Source: Candidatus Photodesmus katoptron Akat1 | GTDB taxonomy: Bacteria > Pseudomonadota > Gammaproteobacteria > Enterobacterales > Vibrionaceae | DNA: 64,000 nt | Direction of reading: 5' to 3' | Assembly: GCF_000478685.1 (NCBI RefSeq) | Contig: NZ_AMSD01000001.1 | Location: 1-64,000 of the forward strand | Part shown: piece after piece, positions 42,502 to 52,900 of the stretch | How the letters are laid out: the number at the start of each line of letters is the position of its first letter | How positions within the stretch are numbered: position 1 is the stretch's first letter | Notes under the pieces: generated by a model | Database searches by the model: none | What the model was told of the DNA's origin: nothing | Seen by the model: only the letters and a program-made list of their open reading frames with translations | Position numbers and translations under genes: made by a program

Positions 42502-44616
42502 TTAATTTTCCTGATTGTAAATCTTATCAGCAATTGCATTAATTTCCAAATGCCAGTTCTGTTTTTCTTGACCAGCTGATTCAGCATATCTAGCAAAATC
42601 AGGATAAGCAGTAATCAGATCAACTCGTTCTTGAGGCCACTTCCATTCATTTGTTACCATTAGAGCCCAAGGTAAATTACCAGTCGTTTTAAAGTACCTA
42701 TTTTCATTAGGATTGCTACTATCAAGGCCAACAGTAAATAAATTAAGCCAATCAAATTGTTCAGTAGGTGCTTGGTCAGCAAGATGTACTTCCCATTTTC
42801 TTCCTGGTTGAAAGGTAATTTCTTCACCATGATAGCGGTTTGGTGTTGCAAAAATAAATGGATCATAAGGCATATCTATTAATGTAGATGTATCAGAGTC
42901 TTCTTTAGTAAAAATATTTAATTCAAATGAAAAATTAATTAATTCTTGACAGTTTTGTTGAGTACGAAAATATTCACACTGTTTAGGAATAAGCTGAGAC
43001 ATATCATTGGATATTATAAAAATTGCTTCATTGGATATTGTTTCTAATCCATTAGATGCTTGTATTATACCATTGTGTTTCATTGATGTAAGTGAATTAT
43101 CAATATCTGTTCGATTAAGACCTGAAAGTCGGATTCCAAAACCATTATGATAACCAGCTCCATATGCAGCTAGGTATCCTTGTATTATTATATGATTTAT
43201 TTTTTTATTCTTTAATGATTCAGTTACACGGTAACGAACTACAAGATCATTCATATCATAATCTGCTTTATGAGGCCAATTATCTTCAAATGCAACAGTG
43301 ATATAGCCAGATTCATTTGGGTAGTAGCGTACAGCAATCCCATTTTCTGTAATAAGAATTTGATGATCCTCTACTTCACCTTTTTGTGCTCCTCCAAAAA
43401 AATCAATATTGGTTTGATCACTGAATCGAAAACGACTCCAAGTAGAACCAATATTTGCATGGTTTGGTACTGGCAATCGTAAAATGTTACTGCCTGATAC
43501 AAGTTGAAGATCTGAAAATATTTTTTCTTCTAGATCTTGAAAATCTCCATCTTGATTCCAGTCTAACCATGCAGAAAGATAACCGGATCTTGATGCTTGG
43601 ATAGAAACTAAGGTATCCATACCAGGTTCAATAGCAGTGATAAAAATAATACCATCTTCATCTTTTTGGTTTAGTTTATTGTCATCTAAAGGAGTAAGTA
43701 ATCCATCTTTTTCACCATCTGGTGGTATTGAACCAAGATAAAAGGAAGAACTAATACCATGACGAGGACCATTAGAATCTAAAAGTGTAGAATAACTATT
43801 AGGAGCATCGCCAAAATCAATATTTGAATTTGATTTAACAATAGGTGCATTAGCACAACGAGCACCGTCATTTTGACTAGAATATGGTCCATAAGAGAAT
43901 ATTTCAGCTTGAATTGATTCATTATTTAGATTATCGTAATCCGATAGATTGATTCGAAAAATATTACCATCAGAATTTCTAGAAATATAATAATTGCCAT
44001 TAGAATCAAAATAACCTGCGCCGAATGTTCCTGTTACTCCAATATTACCAATATAGTTTTCTCCACCAGTTTGAGTATCTAGTTGATATAAACCGCCAGT
44101 ATTGTTATCTACACCATATAATTTTCCGTTAACAGGATGAAAAGCAAAATCTGTTAAGGCTATGGTAGCTACACTGGTAATTTTTTCGAGAACTAAAGTT
44201 GCCATTGGATTCTCATCTAAAGGATCTAATTTAATTTGAAATAATCCTTTATTTTGGTGATATAAATATAAAGTATGATTATAAACATCACCAACATAGA
44301 ATATATGAGATGGAAGTCCTATTACTGTTAAGGCTTCTACTTGAAAATTTTTTCCTAATCGTACAACTCGAAGGTTCATTGTATCATAACCATAAATATA
44401 CCGATCTTGGTAGTTAAAACCAATAGCATTAATATTGGCATTTACTCCAGTATTTGTTTCAAGCACATTTGTTTTACCAGTTGCTAAATTAACACCGTAT
44501 ACTTGGACAGGATCTCCTTGAAATAAGTATGCTTCGCTAGCACAAGTATCAAATGGTGAAGAAAATATATCATTTGCGAATAATATTATAATAATGAAAA
44601 GAATTGACCTATACAT
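42502..44616 (-). CDS. Secreted LruC-domain protein with GEVED domain
   Basis: 704 residues. Signal peptide (MYRSILFIIIILFANDIFSS); an N-terminal propeller-like region at about 25-255 (EAYLFQGDPVQVYGVNLATG, IYGYDTMNLRVVRLG, GKLYGVDNNTGGLYQLD); a GEVED-type segment from about 265 (IDFGDAPNSYSTLLDSNGPR, SAWLDWNQDGDFQD, EVEDHQILI); and a C-terminal LruC/DUF4842 domain (ITVAFEDNWPHKADYDMNDL, VVRYRV, GYHNGFGIRLSG). Such proteins are widespread in Vibrio, with unknown role in the envelope or outside. It is divergent from folE. Confidence 0.82.
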   Translation of the reverse strand: MYRSILFIIIILFANDIFSSPFDTCASEAYLFQGDPVQVYGVNLATGKTNVLETNTGVNANINAIGFNYQDRYIYGYDTMNLRVVRLGKNFQVEALTVIGLPSHIFYVGDVYNHTLYLYHQNKGLFQIKLDPLDENPMATLVLEKITSVATIALTDFAFHPVNGKLYGVDNNTGGLYQLDTQTGGENYIGNIGVTGTFGAGYFDSNGNYYISRNSDGNIFRINLSDYDNLNNESIQAEIFSYGPYSSQNDGARCANAPIVKSNSNIDFGDAPNSYSTLLDSNGPRHGISSSFYLGSIPPDGEKDGLLTPLDDNKLNQKDEDGIIFITAIEPGMDTLVSIQASRSGYLSAWLDWNQDGDFQDLEEKIFSDLQLVSGSNILRLPVPNHANIGSTWSRFRFSDQTNIDFFGGAQKGEVEDHQILITENGIAVRYYPNESGYITVAFEDNWPHKADYDMNDLVVRYRVTESLKNKKINHIIIQGYLAAYGAGYHNGFGIRLSGLNRTDIDNSLTSMKHNGIIQASNGLETISNEAIFIISNDMSQLIPKQCEYFRTQQNCQELINFSFELNIFTKEDSDTSTLIDMPYDPFIFATPNRYHGEEITFQPGRKWEVHLADQAPTEQFDWLNLFTVGLDSSNPNENRYFKTTGNLPWALMVTNEWKWPQERVDLITAYPDFARYAESAGQEKQNWHLEINAIADKIYNQEN

Positions 44617-44710
44617 AAAATACCTTATCTAAAGAGGAATTAATTTACAAAGTTAGTGCCAGTAAATTATTATCTAAATTAGTAAACTTAATAGGTAAAA
44701 TTAAGTGTAT

Positions 44711-44758
44711 TTTGCAAATGGCAATTTGTAAAAAAAATCCATATATATTTAGTATAAT
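44711..44758 (+). promoter_or_regulatory. Candidate folE promoter: -10 TATAAT with an upstream inverted repeat
   Basis: A perfect -10 TATAAT lies at 44753-44758. No good -35 is found at 16-18 bases upstream. Instead a near-perfect 9-base inverted repeat (TTTGCAAAT at 44711-44719, ATTTGTAAA at 44724-44732, one mismatch) is centred about 40 bases before the expected start point, where an activator could bind. No regulator is identified. Confidence 0.35.
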
Positions 44759-44821
44759 ATATTTGCTTGCTAAGGGCAGTATAGAAAAAAGAAACTGTAT
44801 ATCACCAAGGGGGTTCTGTAG

Positions 44822-45505
44822 GTGGAAAAAAGTAAAACATTATTAGACCTTAGCCGAGCAGCTAAGTTAGTAAAAAATGCGTTAGAATCTAGCGGGCTAG
44901 AAACACCAATGTCTCTTGATCAGTTGAACTTGAATTATAAAGTAAAAAAAGAAAAGATTGAGTATCATATTCGTGAAGTTCTTGGCCTTTTAGGATTAAA
45001 TTTGATGGACGACAGTTTAAAGGATACTCCATTCCGTGTTGCATCAATGTATATGGATGAAGTGTTTTCTGGTCTGTATTACCAAAATTTTCCTAAAATT
45101 ACTCTGATTGAGAATAAAATGAATATTACTGAAATGGTTTTTATAAAAAATATTAGTTTAACTAGTACTTGCGAACATCATTTCATCACTATAGATGGAA
45201 AAGCAGCTATAGGATACGTTCCAAAAAGGAAAATTATTGGTCTTTCTAAGATAAATCGTATTGTGCATTTTTTCTCAAAAAGGCCTCAGGTTCAAGAACG
45301 TATGACAGAACAAATTTTACTTGCATTGCAAACTTTGTTAGAGTCCAGTGATGTCGCAGTTGTTATTGATGCTGTTCATTATTGTGTAAAATCTCGTGGA
45401 ATTGTAGATGTTACAAGCGAGACAAGTACAACTGCACTTGGGGGCATTTTCAAGAAAAGTAAATCTGCTCGTCAAGAATTTTTTAATAAATCTAGTACGA
45501 AATAA
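44822..45505 (+). CDS. folE: GTP cyclohydrolase I
   Basis: Converts GTP to 7,8-dihydroneopterin triphosphate, the entry to folate and queuosine synthesis. 227 residues with [37 protein letters not shown], the zinc/catalytic [40 protein letters not shown] and [18 protein letters not shown]. The start is GTG, supported by an AAGGGGG ribosome site ending 8 bases before it. queE and queC, which use its product after QueD, lie 13 kb away. Confidence 0.97.
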   Translation: MEKSKTLLDLSRAAKLVKNALESSGLETPMSLDQLNLNYKVKKEKIEYHIREVLGLLGLNLMDDSLKDTPFRVASMYMDEVFSGLYYQNFPKITLIENKMNITEMVFIKNISLTSTCEHHFITIDGKAAIGYVPKRKIIGLSKINRIVHFFSKRPQVQERMTEQILLALQTLLESSDVAVVIDAVHYCVKSRGIVDVTSETSTTALGGIFKKSKSARQEFFNKSSTK

Positions 45506-45614
45506 AATCTAGAGCACATTATATATATTATGTTAATACTTATCTGATATATCAAAATTGATGGATATTTATTAATTCTTTTTACTTATTAATATTAGAG
45601 ATATAATATTTTTT

Positions 45615-45941
45615 ATGAAATACAATGGTAAATTAGTTCGTACTGATTTAGAGGGGTTTTTACTTGATTACAAGCAATGGGATATCGGTATGGTTATAAT
45701 CTTAGCTAAAGAAGAAAATATTGAACTTACTGATGAACATATGGAAGTTATTTATTTTATTAGAGAATTTTATAAAAAGTTTAACATTTCCCCTACAATG
45801 AGAATTCTTGTGAAAGCTATTGAAAAGGTTCATGGTAAAACAAAAGGGAATAGTAAGTATCTATTTAAATTATTTAAAAAAGGTCCAGCTCAGCAAGCAG
45901 CTAAGCTAGCAGGTCTTCCTAAACCTTCTAGATGCTTGTAA
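45615..45941 (+). CDS. tusE: TusE, sulfur relay protein (DsrC family)
   Basis: 108 residues. TusE takes persulfide sulfur from TusBCD and passes it to MnmA for 2-thiouridine in tRNA. LDYKQWDIGMVIILAKEENI, LTDEHMEVIYFIREFYKKFN and the C-terminal GPAQQAAKLAGLPKPSRCL, with the reactive penultimate cysteine, identify the family. A weak 7-base hairpin (AGATAAT/ATTATCT, 45949-45968) follows the stop without a clear T-run. Confidence 0.95.
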   Translation: MKYNGKLVRTDLEGFLLDYKQWDIGMVIILAKEENIELTDEHMEVIYFIREFYKKFNISPTMRILVKAIEKVHGKTKGNSKYLFKLFKKGPAQQAAKLAGLPKPSRCL

Positions 45942-46201
45942 TATAAAAAGATAATGTATTTATTATCTCTAATAAACCACTTTTTAGTTCATTTTGAATA
46001 TTAAAGCAAAATTAGTTTTTTGTTTTCAGATAATTCAAATAAAACATATTCTATGTGTATCAGATAATGTAAGATCTAGTTTATTTGATAAGAAAGTTTC
46101 CTTTCCATACTGAATAATCAATGTCAAGTGATTTTTTCTTAGTTTCGTAATGTTTATTATTAAAGTAACATTTTCGTTGAGCTCGTGTCGCCTAATCCAT
46201 T

Positions 46202-46418
46202 TTACTTTTTTAAGCTAAAAGACATACGCTTATCAATCCAATTTAGTAAGAATATTGGATTAAAAAATTTATCAATAGTACTAGTGACTTTATCAGTATA
46301 AGTATGCTTAGTAATATTTTCTACTAAATTCCATTTATTTTTAATTTAAATAGGACCATTTAGATTCTAGTTTTTTAAAATTTTTTATTTCATATTTAAC
46401 ATGTTTAACATAAAGTTA
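46202..46418 (-). pseudogene. Possible degraded gene fragment upstream of fabA
   Basis: The 638 bases between tusE and fabA have no intact gene, but the minus strand holds two adjacent fragments that read like real protein. The first (46341-46418 in one frame) reads LYVKHVKYEIKNFKKLESKW and then stops. The second (46202-46345 in the next frame) reads NKWNLVENITKHTYTDKV, then STIDKFFNPIFLLNWIDKRM and SFSLKK before a stop. They join across one A/T-rich indel near 46341-46349. Lys/Asn-rich composition also arises by chance in AT-rich DNA. I do not recognise the protein. The rest of the gap shows only AT-rich filler and the fabA promoter. Confidence 0.3.
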
Positions 46419-46508
46419 TGGTGTAATTTTTTATCAAAATTTTTATCAAAAAAACAGAATAAAATTGCATTAATAATATTAAAATGCTTTTTAAGCATCT
46501 TGGATAAT

Positions 46509-46549
46509 TACTGATCGGAGTTGTTAAGATCGTCCTCATTAACTAACAT
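46509..46549 (+). promoter_or_regulatory. fabA promoter with FadR-like operator
   Basis: -35 TTGTTA (46521-46526), 17-base spacer, -10 TAACAT (46544-46549). A sequence resembling the FadR operator (TACTGATCGGAGTTGTT, 46509-46525) overlaps the -35 and is centred about 40 bases before the expected start point, the position at which FadR activates fabA in E. coli. About 11 of 16 informative positions fit the consensus as I remember it, including the TCnGA core. Confidence 0.5.
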
Positions 46550-46579
46550 GCAATCTAAAGAAAATTGGAGTGATTGATA

Positions 46580-47098
46580 ATGCAAAATAAACCTGATTCG
46601 TATAGCCGTAATGATCTATTAGATTCTAGCCAAGGCAAGTTATTTGGTTTTGGTTATCCACAATTACCAGCACCAAGCATGCTGATGATAGATAGAGTAA
46701 CTAAAATTTCTGAAACTTTAGGTGATTTTGGCAAAGGTTTAATATTAGCTGAACTCGATATTACTCCAGACCTTTGGTTTTTTGATTGCCACTTCCTTGA
46801 TGATCCTGTAATGCCTGGTTGTCTTGGTCTCGATGCGATGTGGCAACTTGTTGGATTCTTTCTTGGATGGATTGGAGGAAAAGGTAAAGGGCGCGCACTA
46901 GGTGTTGGTGAAGTTAAGTTTTTAAGCCAAATACTGCCAACTTCAAAAAAAGTAGTTTATGAAATTCATATCAGACGTTCAGTAAAACGTAGATTAGTTA
47001 TGGGATTAGCTGATGGTCGAGTTTTAGTTGATGGAAAAGAAATTTACTTAGCTAAAGGTCTTAAAGTAGGTTTATTTCAAGATACTTCATCTTTTTAA
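46580..47098 (+). CDS. fabA: 3-hydroxydecanoyl-ACP dehydratase/isomerase
   Basis: FabA introduces the cis double bond of unsaturated fatty acids. 172 residues as in E. coli. Catalytic His and Asp lie in [20 protein letters not shown]; also [25 protein letters not shown] and [13 protein letters not shown]. The frame opens with TTG at 46574, but ATG at 46580, 9 bases after a GGAG site, is the correct start ([14 protein letters not shown]). It is convergent with the DUF3466 gene. Confidence 0.97.
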   Translation: MQNKPDSYSRNDLLDSSQGKLFGFGYPQLPAPSMLMIDRVTKISETLGDFGKGLILAELDITPDLWFFDCHFLDDPVMPGCLGLDAMWQLVGFFLGWIGGKGKGRALGVGEVKFLSQILPTSKKVVYEIHIRRSVKRRLVMGLADGRVLVDGKEIYLAKGLKVGLFQDTSSF

Positions 47099-47149
47099 TT
47101 TAAAAGTAAAGCAACAAATAAAACAGGTTTTGGTTTTGATCTTTTAAGA

Positions 47150-48856
47150 TTATTTTTTTCTTATTTTTCTTATAAGAAAAATAAATGGGTAGAGCAATGC
47201 TAACCATACCAAACTGCCAGCATGTTGTCTTTCAAATGTTTGTATTTCGTCCCATGCACGAGTTTTTATATCTATCTGATTTGTGTTATGAATAGGTATT
47301 AATTTAACTGCTACAATGCGTTCTGTTCCGTCACAATGTGAATTATGAGTATAATTATCATATTCTTTTGGATTGTTATTTAAATCAGTACATTTAATTG
47401 CTGTACCTGAGATAACTCCTGCATCATTAATATCAGTTGCGTCTAAGATACGATAAAAATTATTTGATGAAGAAGTACCATTAGGTGTATTTAAAGTGTC
47501 GCCATAAGTTAAATCATCAAGGAAATAAGCTCGATCATTAAAGATAGATGAACGGATACTATTGGTTCCATTTCCCTGATATGGATAAATAAACGCACGT
47601 TTTCGTCTTGGTTTTCCATCTTTTTCTCTTATATTTTCCATATCTAACTGACCAACAATTTCATTATAGTTATTAATAGAACCTACCTTACCTCCTGCTC
47701 CATCAAAAAAAATACCACCGGATAAAAAAATAGCATATGGCTCTAAAGCTGAAGCATCATCGATAACAAAAATTCGATTACTAGCTGAACCTTTGTATGG
47801 TTTACTGCCTGATCGCTTTGCTGTTCCTATAATAACTAAGTTATTGTTAATGGATTTCGCTACTGAATTACTGTAAATTAATTCACCATTAATTTTAGAT
47901 TGAGTGTTTTTAATGAGAATAGACAACCAATTACTTGGAGTATCGTAATTTTCAACAGAAGTTTTAAATACAGTAGCATTATAATAGTTGTTTTGTTCGT
48001 ATGAATTGAAGCCAACACCATAAATATAGCCATCGCTAATAACAATATCTCTCATACTTCCTTGGGCAAGAAACTCATTGCTATTTTCAGTATTGCTTGG
48101 CCAATTCAATTCAATTGGCTCTTCTCCATTTTTCCAAATAGCAGCTTTTGAAGTATAATGTACCCCATTTATATTAGATTTTTCACGAGAAATGCTACCA
48201 ACAGCATAAGTATTTGTATTATCGATTGCCCATGCTCGTCCTTCTTTCCAATCTTTTAATGAGGTATTATTTTTTGGATAAATAGGAGATACTATTCGAT
48301 TACGAGTTTTTCCTATGATACTTTGATTGCCAATAGGTTTAGCTGAGCTTGTTAATCCGTTAATAACATTGTTTAACTCATTAGGAAAAGCATCAACATG
48401 ATACTCTACAAATGCCAATGCATTGGAGATTGTGCTACCTTCTAATTCTTTCTTTCTTGCGATCCAGTGTTTATTAGCCCAAGAAGAACACGTAGCGTAT
48501 AAGAGTTCTTGATAACAATAATTTTCAAAGTCTACATCTTTTTGAATATATTTAAATGATCGATCCATAGAAAACGGTGATTCTTCACGATAATTATAGG
48601 CATCAATATGGATTCTTGTTTCGCCTGCTAATGGAAAATCTAGAGATTCGCAATAAGTACCAAAGCAGCCTAGTGCACCTCCTTTAAAACTGGGTAAAAT
48701 GGCAACACCACGAGTTTGAGTATACTTTCCTAAATTAGATATTTCACTAGGAACTATAACCTCAACAACTTTATATAGTGCTGCGTTAACACTTACTGTC
48801 CAAATCATAATGAAAGTTATGTTTGCTGTTTTAAATAATTTATTCTGAAAAATCAA
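47150..48856 (-). CDS. DUF3466-family secreted protein with a GlyGly-CTERM-like tail
   Basis: 568 residues. Signal peptide (FIMIWTVSVNAALYKVVEV, after MIFQNKLFKTANIT), then an extracytoplasmic region with repeated blade-like motifs (GRAWAIDNTNTYAVGSISRE, SDGYIYGVGFNSYEQN, GSINNYNEIVGQLDM, DINDAGVISGTAIK). The C-terminus is HAGSLVWLALLYPFIFLI followed by RKIRKK: a short Gly-Ser patch, a helix and a basic end, as in GlyGly-CTERM proteins processed by rhombosortase and exported by type II secretion, though the usual GG is reduced to AG. Function unknown. It lies next to fabA and pyrD as in Vibrio. A perfect 24-base palindrome at 47161-47184 falls inside its last codons. Confidence 0.83.
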   Translation of the reverse strand: MIFQNKLFKTANITFIMIWTVSVNAALYKVVEVIVPSEISNLGKYTQTRGVAILPSFKGGALGCFGTYCESLDFPLAGETRIHIDAYNYREESPFSMDRSFKYIQKDVDFENYCYQELLYATCSSWANKHWIARKKELEGSTISNALAFVEYHVDAFPNELNNVINGLTSSAKPIGNQSIIGKTRNRIVSPIYPKNNTSLKDWKEGRAWAIDNTNTYAVGSISREKSNINGVHYTSKAAIWKNGEEPIELNWPSNTENSNEFLAQGSMRDIVISDGYIYGVGFNSYEQNNYYNATVFKTSVENYDTPSNWLSILIKNTQSKINGELIYSNSVAKSINNNLVIIGTAKRSGSKPYKGSASNRIFVIDDASALEPYAIFLSGGIFFDGAGGKVGSINNYNEIVGQLDMENIREKDGKPRRKRAFIYPYQGNGTNSIRSSIFNDRAYFLDDLTYGDTLNTPNGTSSSNNFYRILDATDINDAGVISGTAIKCTDLNNNPKEYDNYTHNSHCDGTERIVAVKLIPIHNTNQIDIKTRAWDEIQTFERQHAGSLVWLALLYPFIFLIRKIRKK

Positions 48857-48904
48857 TTTTAGAACCTTCGTATAACGATTTGCTTGTGATATAAAGAAAA
48901 ATTT

Positions 48905-49915
48905 TTAAAGATTTTTTATAATTTCTTTTAATAATTTAGGTCCATAATATATAAAACCGGAATAAATCTGAATTAATGTAGCTCCTGAAATCAATTTTTC
49001 TCTTGCAGAAATACAAGAATCAACTCCACCTACTCCAATAATTGGGATATCATTACCAAGTTCTTTATGTAAATGAAGAACTATTTTTGTACTAGATGTT
49101 TGAATAGGTTTACCACTTAGTCCACCTATTTCATTAGCATATTTCATCCTATTAACAACAGTTTTATCAAGAGTGGTATTTGTAGCAATAACTCCATCAA
49201 TATTGTTTTTTATTAATGATTGGCAAATTTTACTAATTTCATGAGGATTAAGATCTGGTGAAATTTTAATAGTTAAAGGTACGTACTTTGCATGTTTTTT
49301 TAGTAATTCTTTCTGCTTAATCTTCAAAACAGTAAGTAGATTATTTAAAGATTCACCATATTGAAGAGAACGAAGTTTTTCTGTATTAGGAGATGATATA
49401 TTAATTGTAATATAATCGGCATATTCATATACTTTTTCCATGCAAATTAAGTAATCTTTTTCTGATTTTTCGATTGGTGTGCCTTCATTTTTTCCAATAT
49501 TAACTCCAAGTACAAAAGAAAATTTAGCAGATTTAATATTTTCTACAAGATGATCGACACCAAGGTTATTAAATCCCATTCTATTTATCATCCCTTGGGC
49601 CTCAATGAGTCTAAATAGACGGGGTTTATCATTGCCAAATTGTGGTCTCGGAGTAACAGTTCCTACTTCAACAAATCCAAATCCCATTGCATCCAGAGCT
49701 TCTAAACATTCTCCATTTTTATCAAATCCTGCAGCTAAACCAACAGGATTTCTAAAATTTAATCCCATACATTTAATAGGACGATGAGGTAGGCGTTGAC
49801 GATAAATCCAGTCAAGTGGGGTACCACCAAAATACTTAAGGATTTGAATAATTAGATTATGTGTTTTTTCAGGATCAAAAAGAAACATTAAATCTCTAAC
49901 TATACGATTCATCAT
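48905..49915 (-). CDS. pyrD: Dihydroorotate dehydrogenase (quinone), class 2
   Basis: FMN enzyme at the inner membrane oxidising dihydroorotate with quinone in pyrimidine synthesis. 336 residues. N-terminal membrane-association helix region ([16 protein letters not shown]), then [58 protein letters not shown], the catalytic-serine motif [17 protein letters not shown] and [20 protein letters not shown]. The second codon is also ATG. It is 40 bases downstream of the glutamate dehydrogenase gene. Confidence 0.97.
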   Translation of the reverse strand: MMNRIVRDLMFLFDPEKTHNLIIQILKYFGGTPLDWIYRQRLPHRPIKCMGLNFRNPVGLAAGFDKNGECLEALDAMGFGFVEVGTVTPRPQFGNDKPRLFRLIEAQGMINRMGFNNLGVDHLVENIKSAKFSFVLGVNIGKNEGTPIEKSEKDYLICMEKVYEYADYITINISSPNTEKLRSLQYGESLNNLLTVLKIKQKELLKKHAKYVPLTIKISPDLNPHEISKICQSLIKNNIDGVIATNTTLDKTVVNRMKYANEIGGLSGKPIQTSSTKIVLHLHKELGNDIPIIGVGGVDSCISAREKLISGATLIQIYSGFIYYGPKLLKEIIKNL

Positions 49916-49955
49916 ATCTCCAAAACAATATATTAAAAATATGTAGCATATTTAT

Positions 49956-52900
49956 TTAATTTTTAGTACAAATTAAATTTAATAGCATTAATTCTCTTAG
50001 TGCGACGGAAAATTTAGCAAATTCATGTACCGAACCTACTTTAAATTCGTTTAAAACATTTTTCCAACGATTTAAAGAAAGTTTATTAGTTTCCAGCCAT
50101 TTATCTAAAGTTCTTATTGCATCAAAATTTTCAATCTCAGATTTACATTTACAACTTAATACTTGTCGAGTTAACTGTCGTTGTTGCCAATTTAAGTCTT
50201 CACGAAATGCTGCTTTAGCTAGATCTTGCCAATTATTATCAACCGCTTGATTATTTATTTGTTTTAAAAACCAATGCAATGAAAGTTTATTGCCTAGGTA
50301 ATAGTATAATTTAGCAGTTTGCTGAATATCCGTCCCTTTTTGTCTAGCAATTGTTGATATGTCAAGTACAGAATATAAACTAGATAAACGAGCGATATAA
50401 TTAGCCAGTTTCTCAGAAATCCCTTTCTCTATCCAAAGTTTTGCCGTGATATTATGTTCATCAACCTCATGAGCTACAAGTATCTTGTCAAGATTTTTAG
50501 TAATTATTTGAATATCAACCTGGTATAGCGAAATTATTTCTTTTACTGATTTTTCCCCTCCTGCATGATTTCTTAATAACCAACGAGATAAACCGCGCAA
50601 TGTCCTCCTTATGTAGGATATAATATCGTATTGAGTTTTAGTATTTGCAATATTATCTAACTGTCGTATTTCTTTTAATGCTAGACCTAAGTTATATATT
50701 TCTCTTGCAGCAACGTATGAATTAGTTATATCAGCAATATTTGCTCCGGTTTCTTCTTGAAGACGTGTTACAAAATTATACCCCATTTCATTAACCATCT
50801 GATTAGCAAGAACAGTTGAAATTATCTCTGAACGAAGTGGATGTTTCTTTAGACATGAAGAATATTTGTATCCTAACTTCATTGGAAAGTAAATTAATAA
50901 TTTTTCGGAGTGAAATTGATCATTGATAATATTTTTATGCACTAGTTTATTCTTTAGAATCATTTTGCTATATGCAATTAAAATAGATAATTCTGGTTTT
51001 GTTAAAGACATTCCTTGTTTTGCTCGTTCTAGCAAAGTTTCATCATCAGGAATATTTTCTAAAGTTCGATCCAAATATCCCGATCTTTCCATAACATGAA
51101 TAAACCTAATTTGTTCTTTTATTGATGAAATACCTTGATACTCAGTGACTGAAATTGATTCTGATTGACAATAAGCATCATTTAACACAATTTTATTTAC
51201 TTCACTTTCCATAGAAGATAGAATATTGTTTCTTTGTTTTATGGTAAGATCACCATTTTGCATAAGAGAATTCAATAGAATTTTAATATTTACTTCATTA
51301 TCTGAGCAAGCTACACCACTTACATTATCAACAAAATCAGTATTTACTTGACCGCCAAGAAGTGCATATTCAATTCGTCCAAGTTGAGTCATGCCCAAAT
51401 TGCCACCTTCAGCAACAACTTTAGCTTTTAAGTTACAGGCATCAATACGTAACATATCATTAGAATGATCTCCTACATCTATATGTTTTTCGTTAGATGC
51501 TTTAACATACGTTCCTACTCCACCATTCCAAAGAAGATCTGCCTTCATAGATAGAATTGATTTAATCAGCTCATTAGATGACATAGAAATCTTTTTAGTA
51601 CTTAACATGTTTTGCATTTCTTTTGTTAAAAAGATAGATTTAGAATACCTTGAGAAAATTCCACCACCTTTAGAAAGTATATTAGGATTATAATCTTTCC
51701 AACTAGAATTAGAAATATTGAATAAACGATTTCGTTCTTTCCAGCTAGCATTCGGTTCTGGATTAGGGTCTATAAATATATCCGTATGATTGAATGCAGC
51801 TTGTAAAAGAATATGTTTAGATAGAAGCATGCCATTACCAAACACATCGCCTCCCATATCACCTATACCTATAGCAGTAAAGTATTTAGTTTGATAATTT
51901 ATACCAATTTCTCGAAAATGACGTTTAACTGATTCCCAGACCCCTTTAGCTGTGATTCCAATAGATTTATGGTCGTAACCATTAGAACCACCAGATGCAA
52001 ATGCATCACCAAGCCAAAAATTGTATTGTTTTGATAAAGAATTAGCTAAATCAGAAAAACTTGAAGTTCCTTTATCAGCTGCTACTACTAAGTATGGATC
52101 ATCTGAATCATAACAAACTACATTTTTTGGAGTTACTGTTTTTCCTTCAATAATGTTATCAGTAATATCTAGCAATGCTTTAATAAAACGTTTATAGCAA
52201 TGTTGAGCTTCTTTAAAAATCTCATTGCTAGATAATAACATATGTTGTTTTTTACAAATAAAACCACCTTTTGCTCCAACAGGAACAATCACAGTATTTT
52301 TAACTTGTTGAGCTTTTAGTAACCCAAGTATTTCTGTACGAAAATCCTCTTGGCGATCTGACCAACGTACTCCTCCACGCGCAATTTTCCCTCCACGCAA
52401 ATGTACACCTTCCATATCTGATGCATAAACAAAAATTTCAAATTCAGGAATTGGTTTTGGAATATCAGCAATTTTATTTGGTTTGATTTTTAATGACAAC
52501 CAAGCTTTAGATTTATTATATTCATCTTTTTGGTAATAGTTTGTACGAAGCGTAGCAAGGATTATTTCTATATATCGCCGAATAATTCGATCATCATCTA
52601 AATTATCTATATGCCTAAGATGTTTTTTGAGATCTTTGAGAAGGTATTCTGGATTGCTATTTAATTTTGGATCAAATCTCATTATAAAAAGGTTTATTAG
52701 ATTTTTGGCTACTTCAGGATAATGATTCAATGTATCTTCAATGTATTGAAGACTAAATGGAAAGCCAACTTGACGCATGTAAGAGGCGTAAGCACGTAAA
52801 ATAGAAATTTCTCTTACAGATAAAGAAGCATTTAAAATTAATCTGTTAAAACCATCATTTTCTGAATTACCAGATAAAATTTCAGAAAAAGCTTGTTGAA

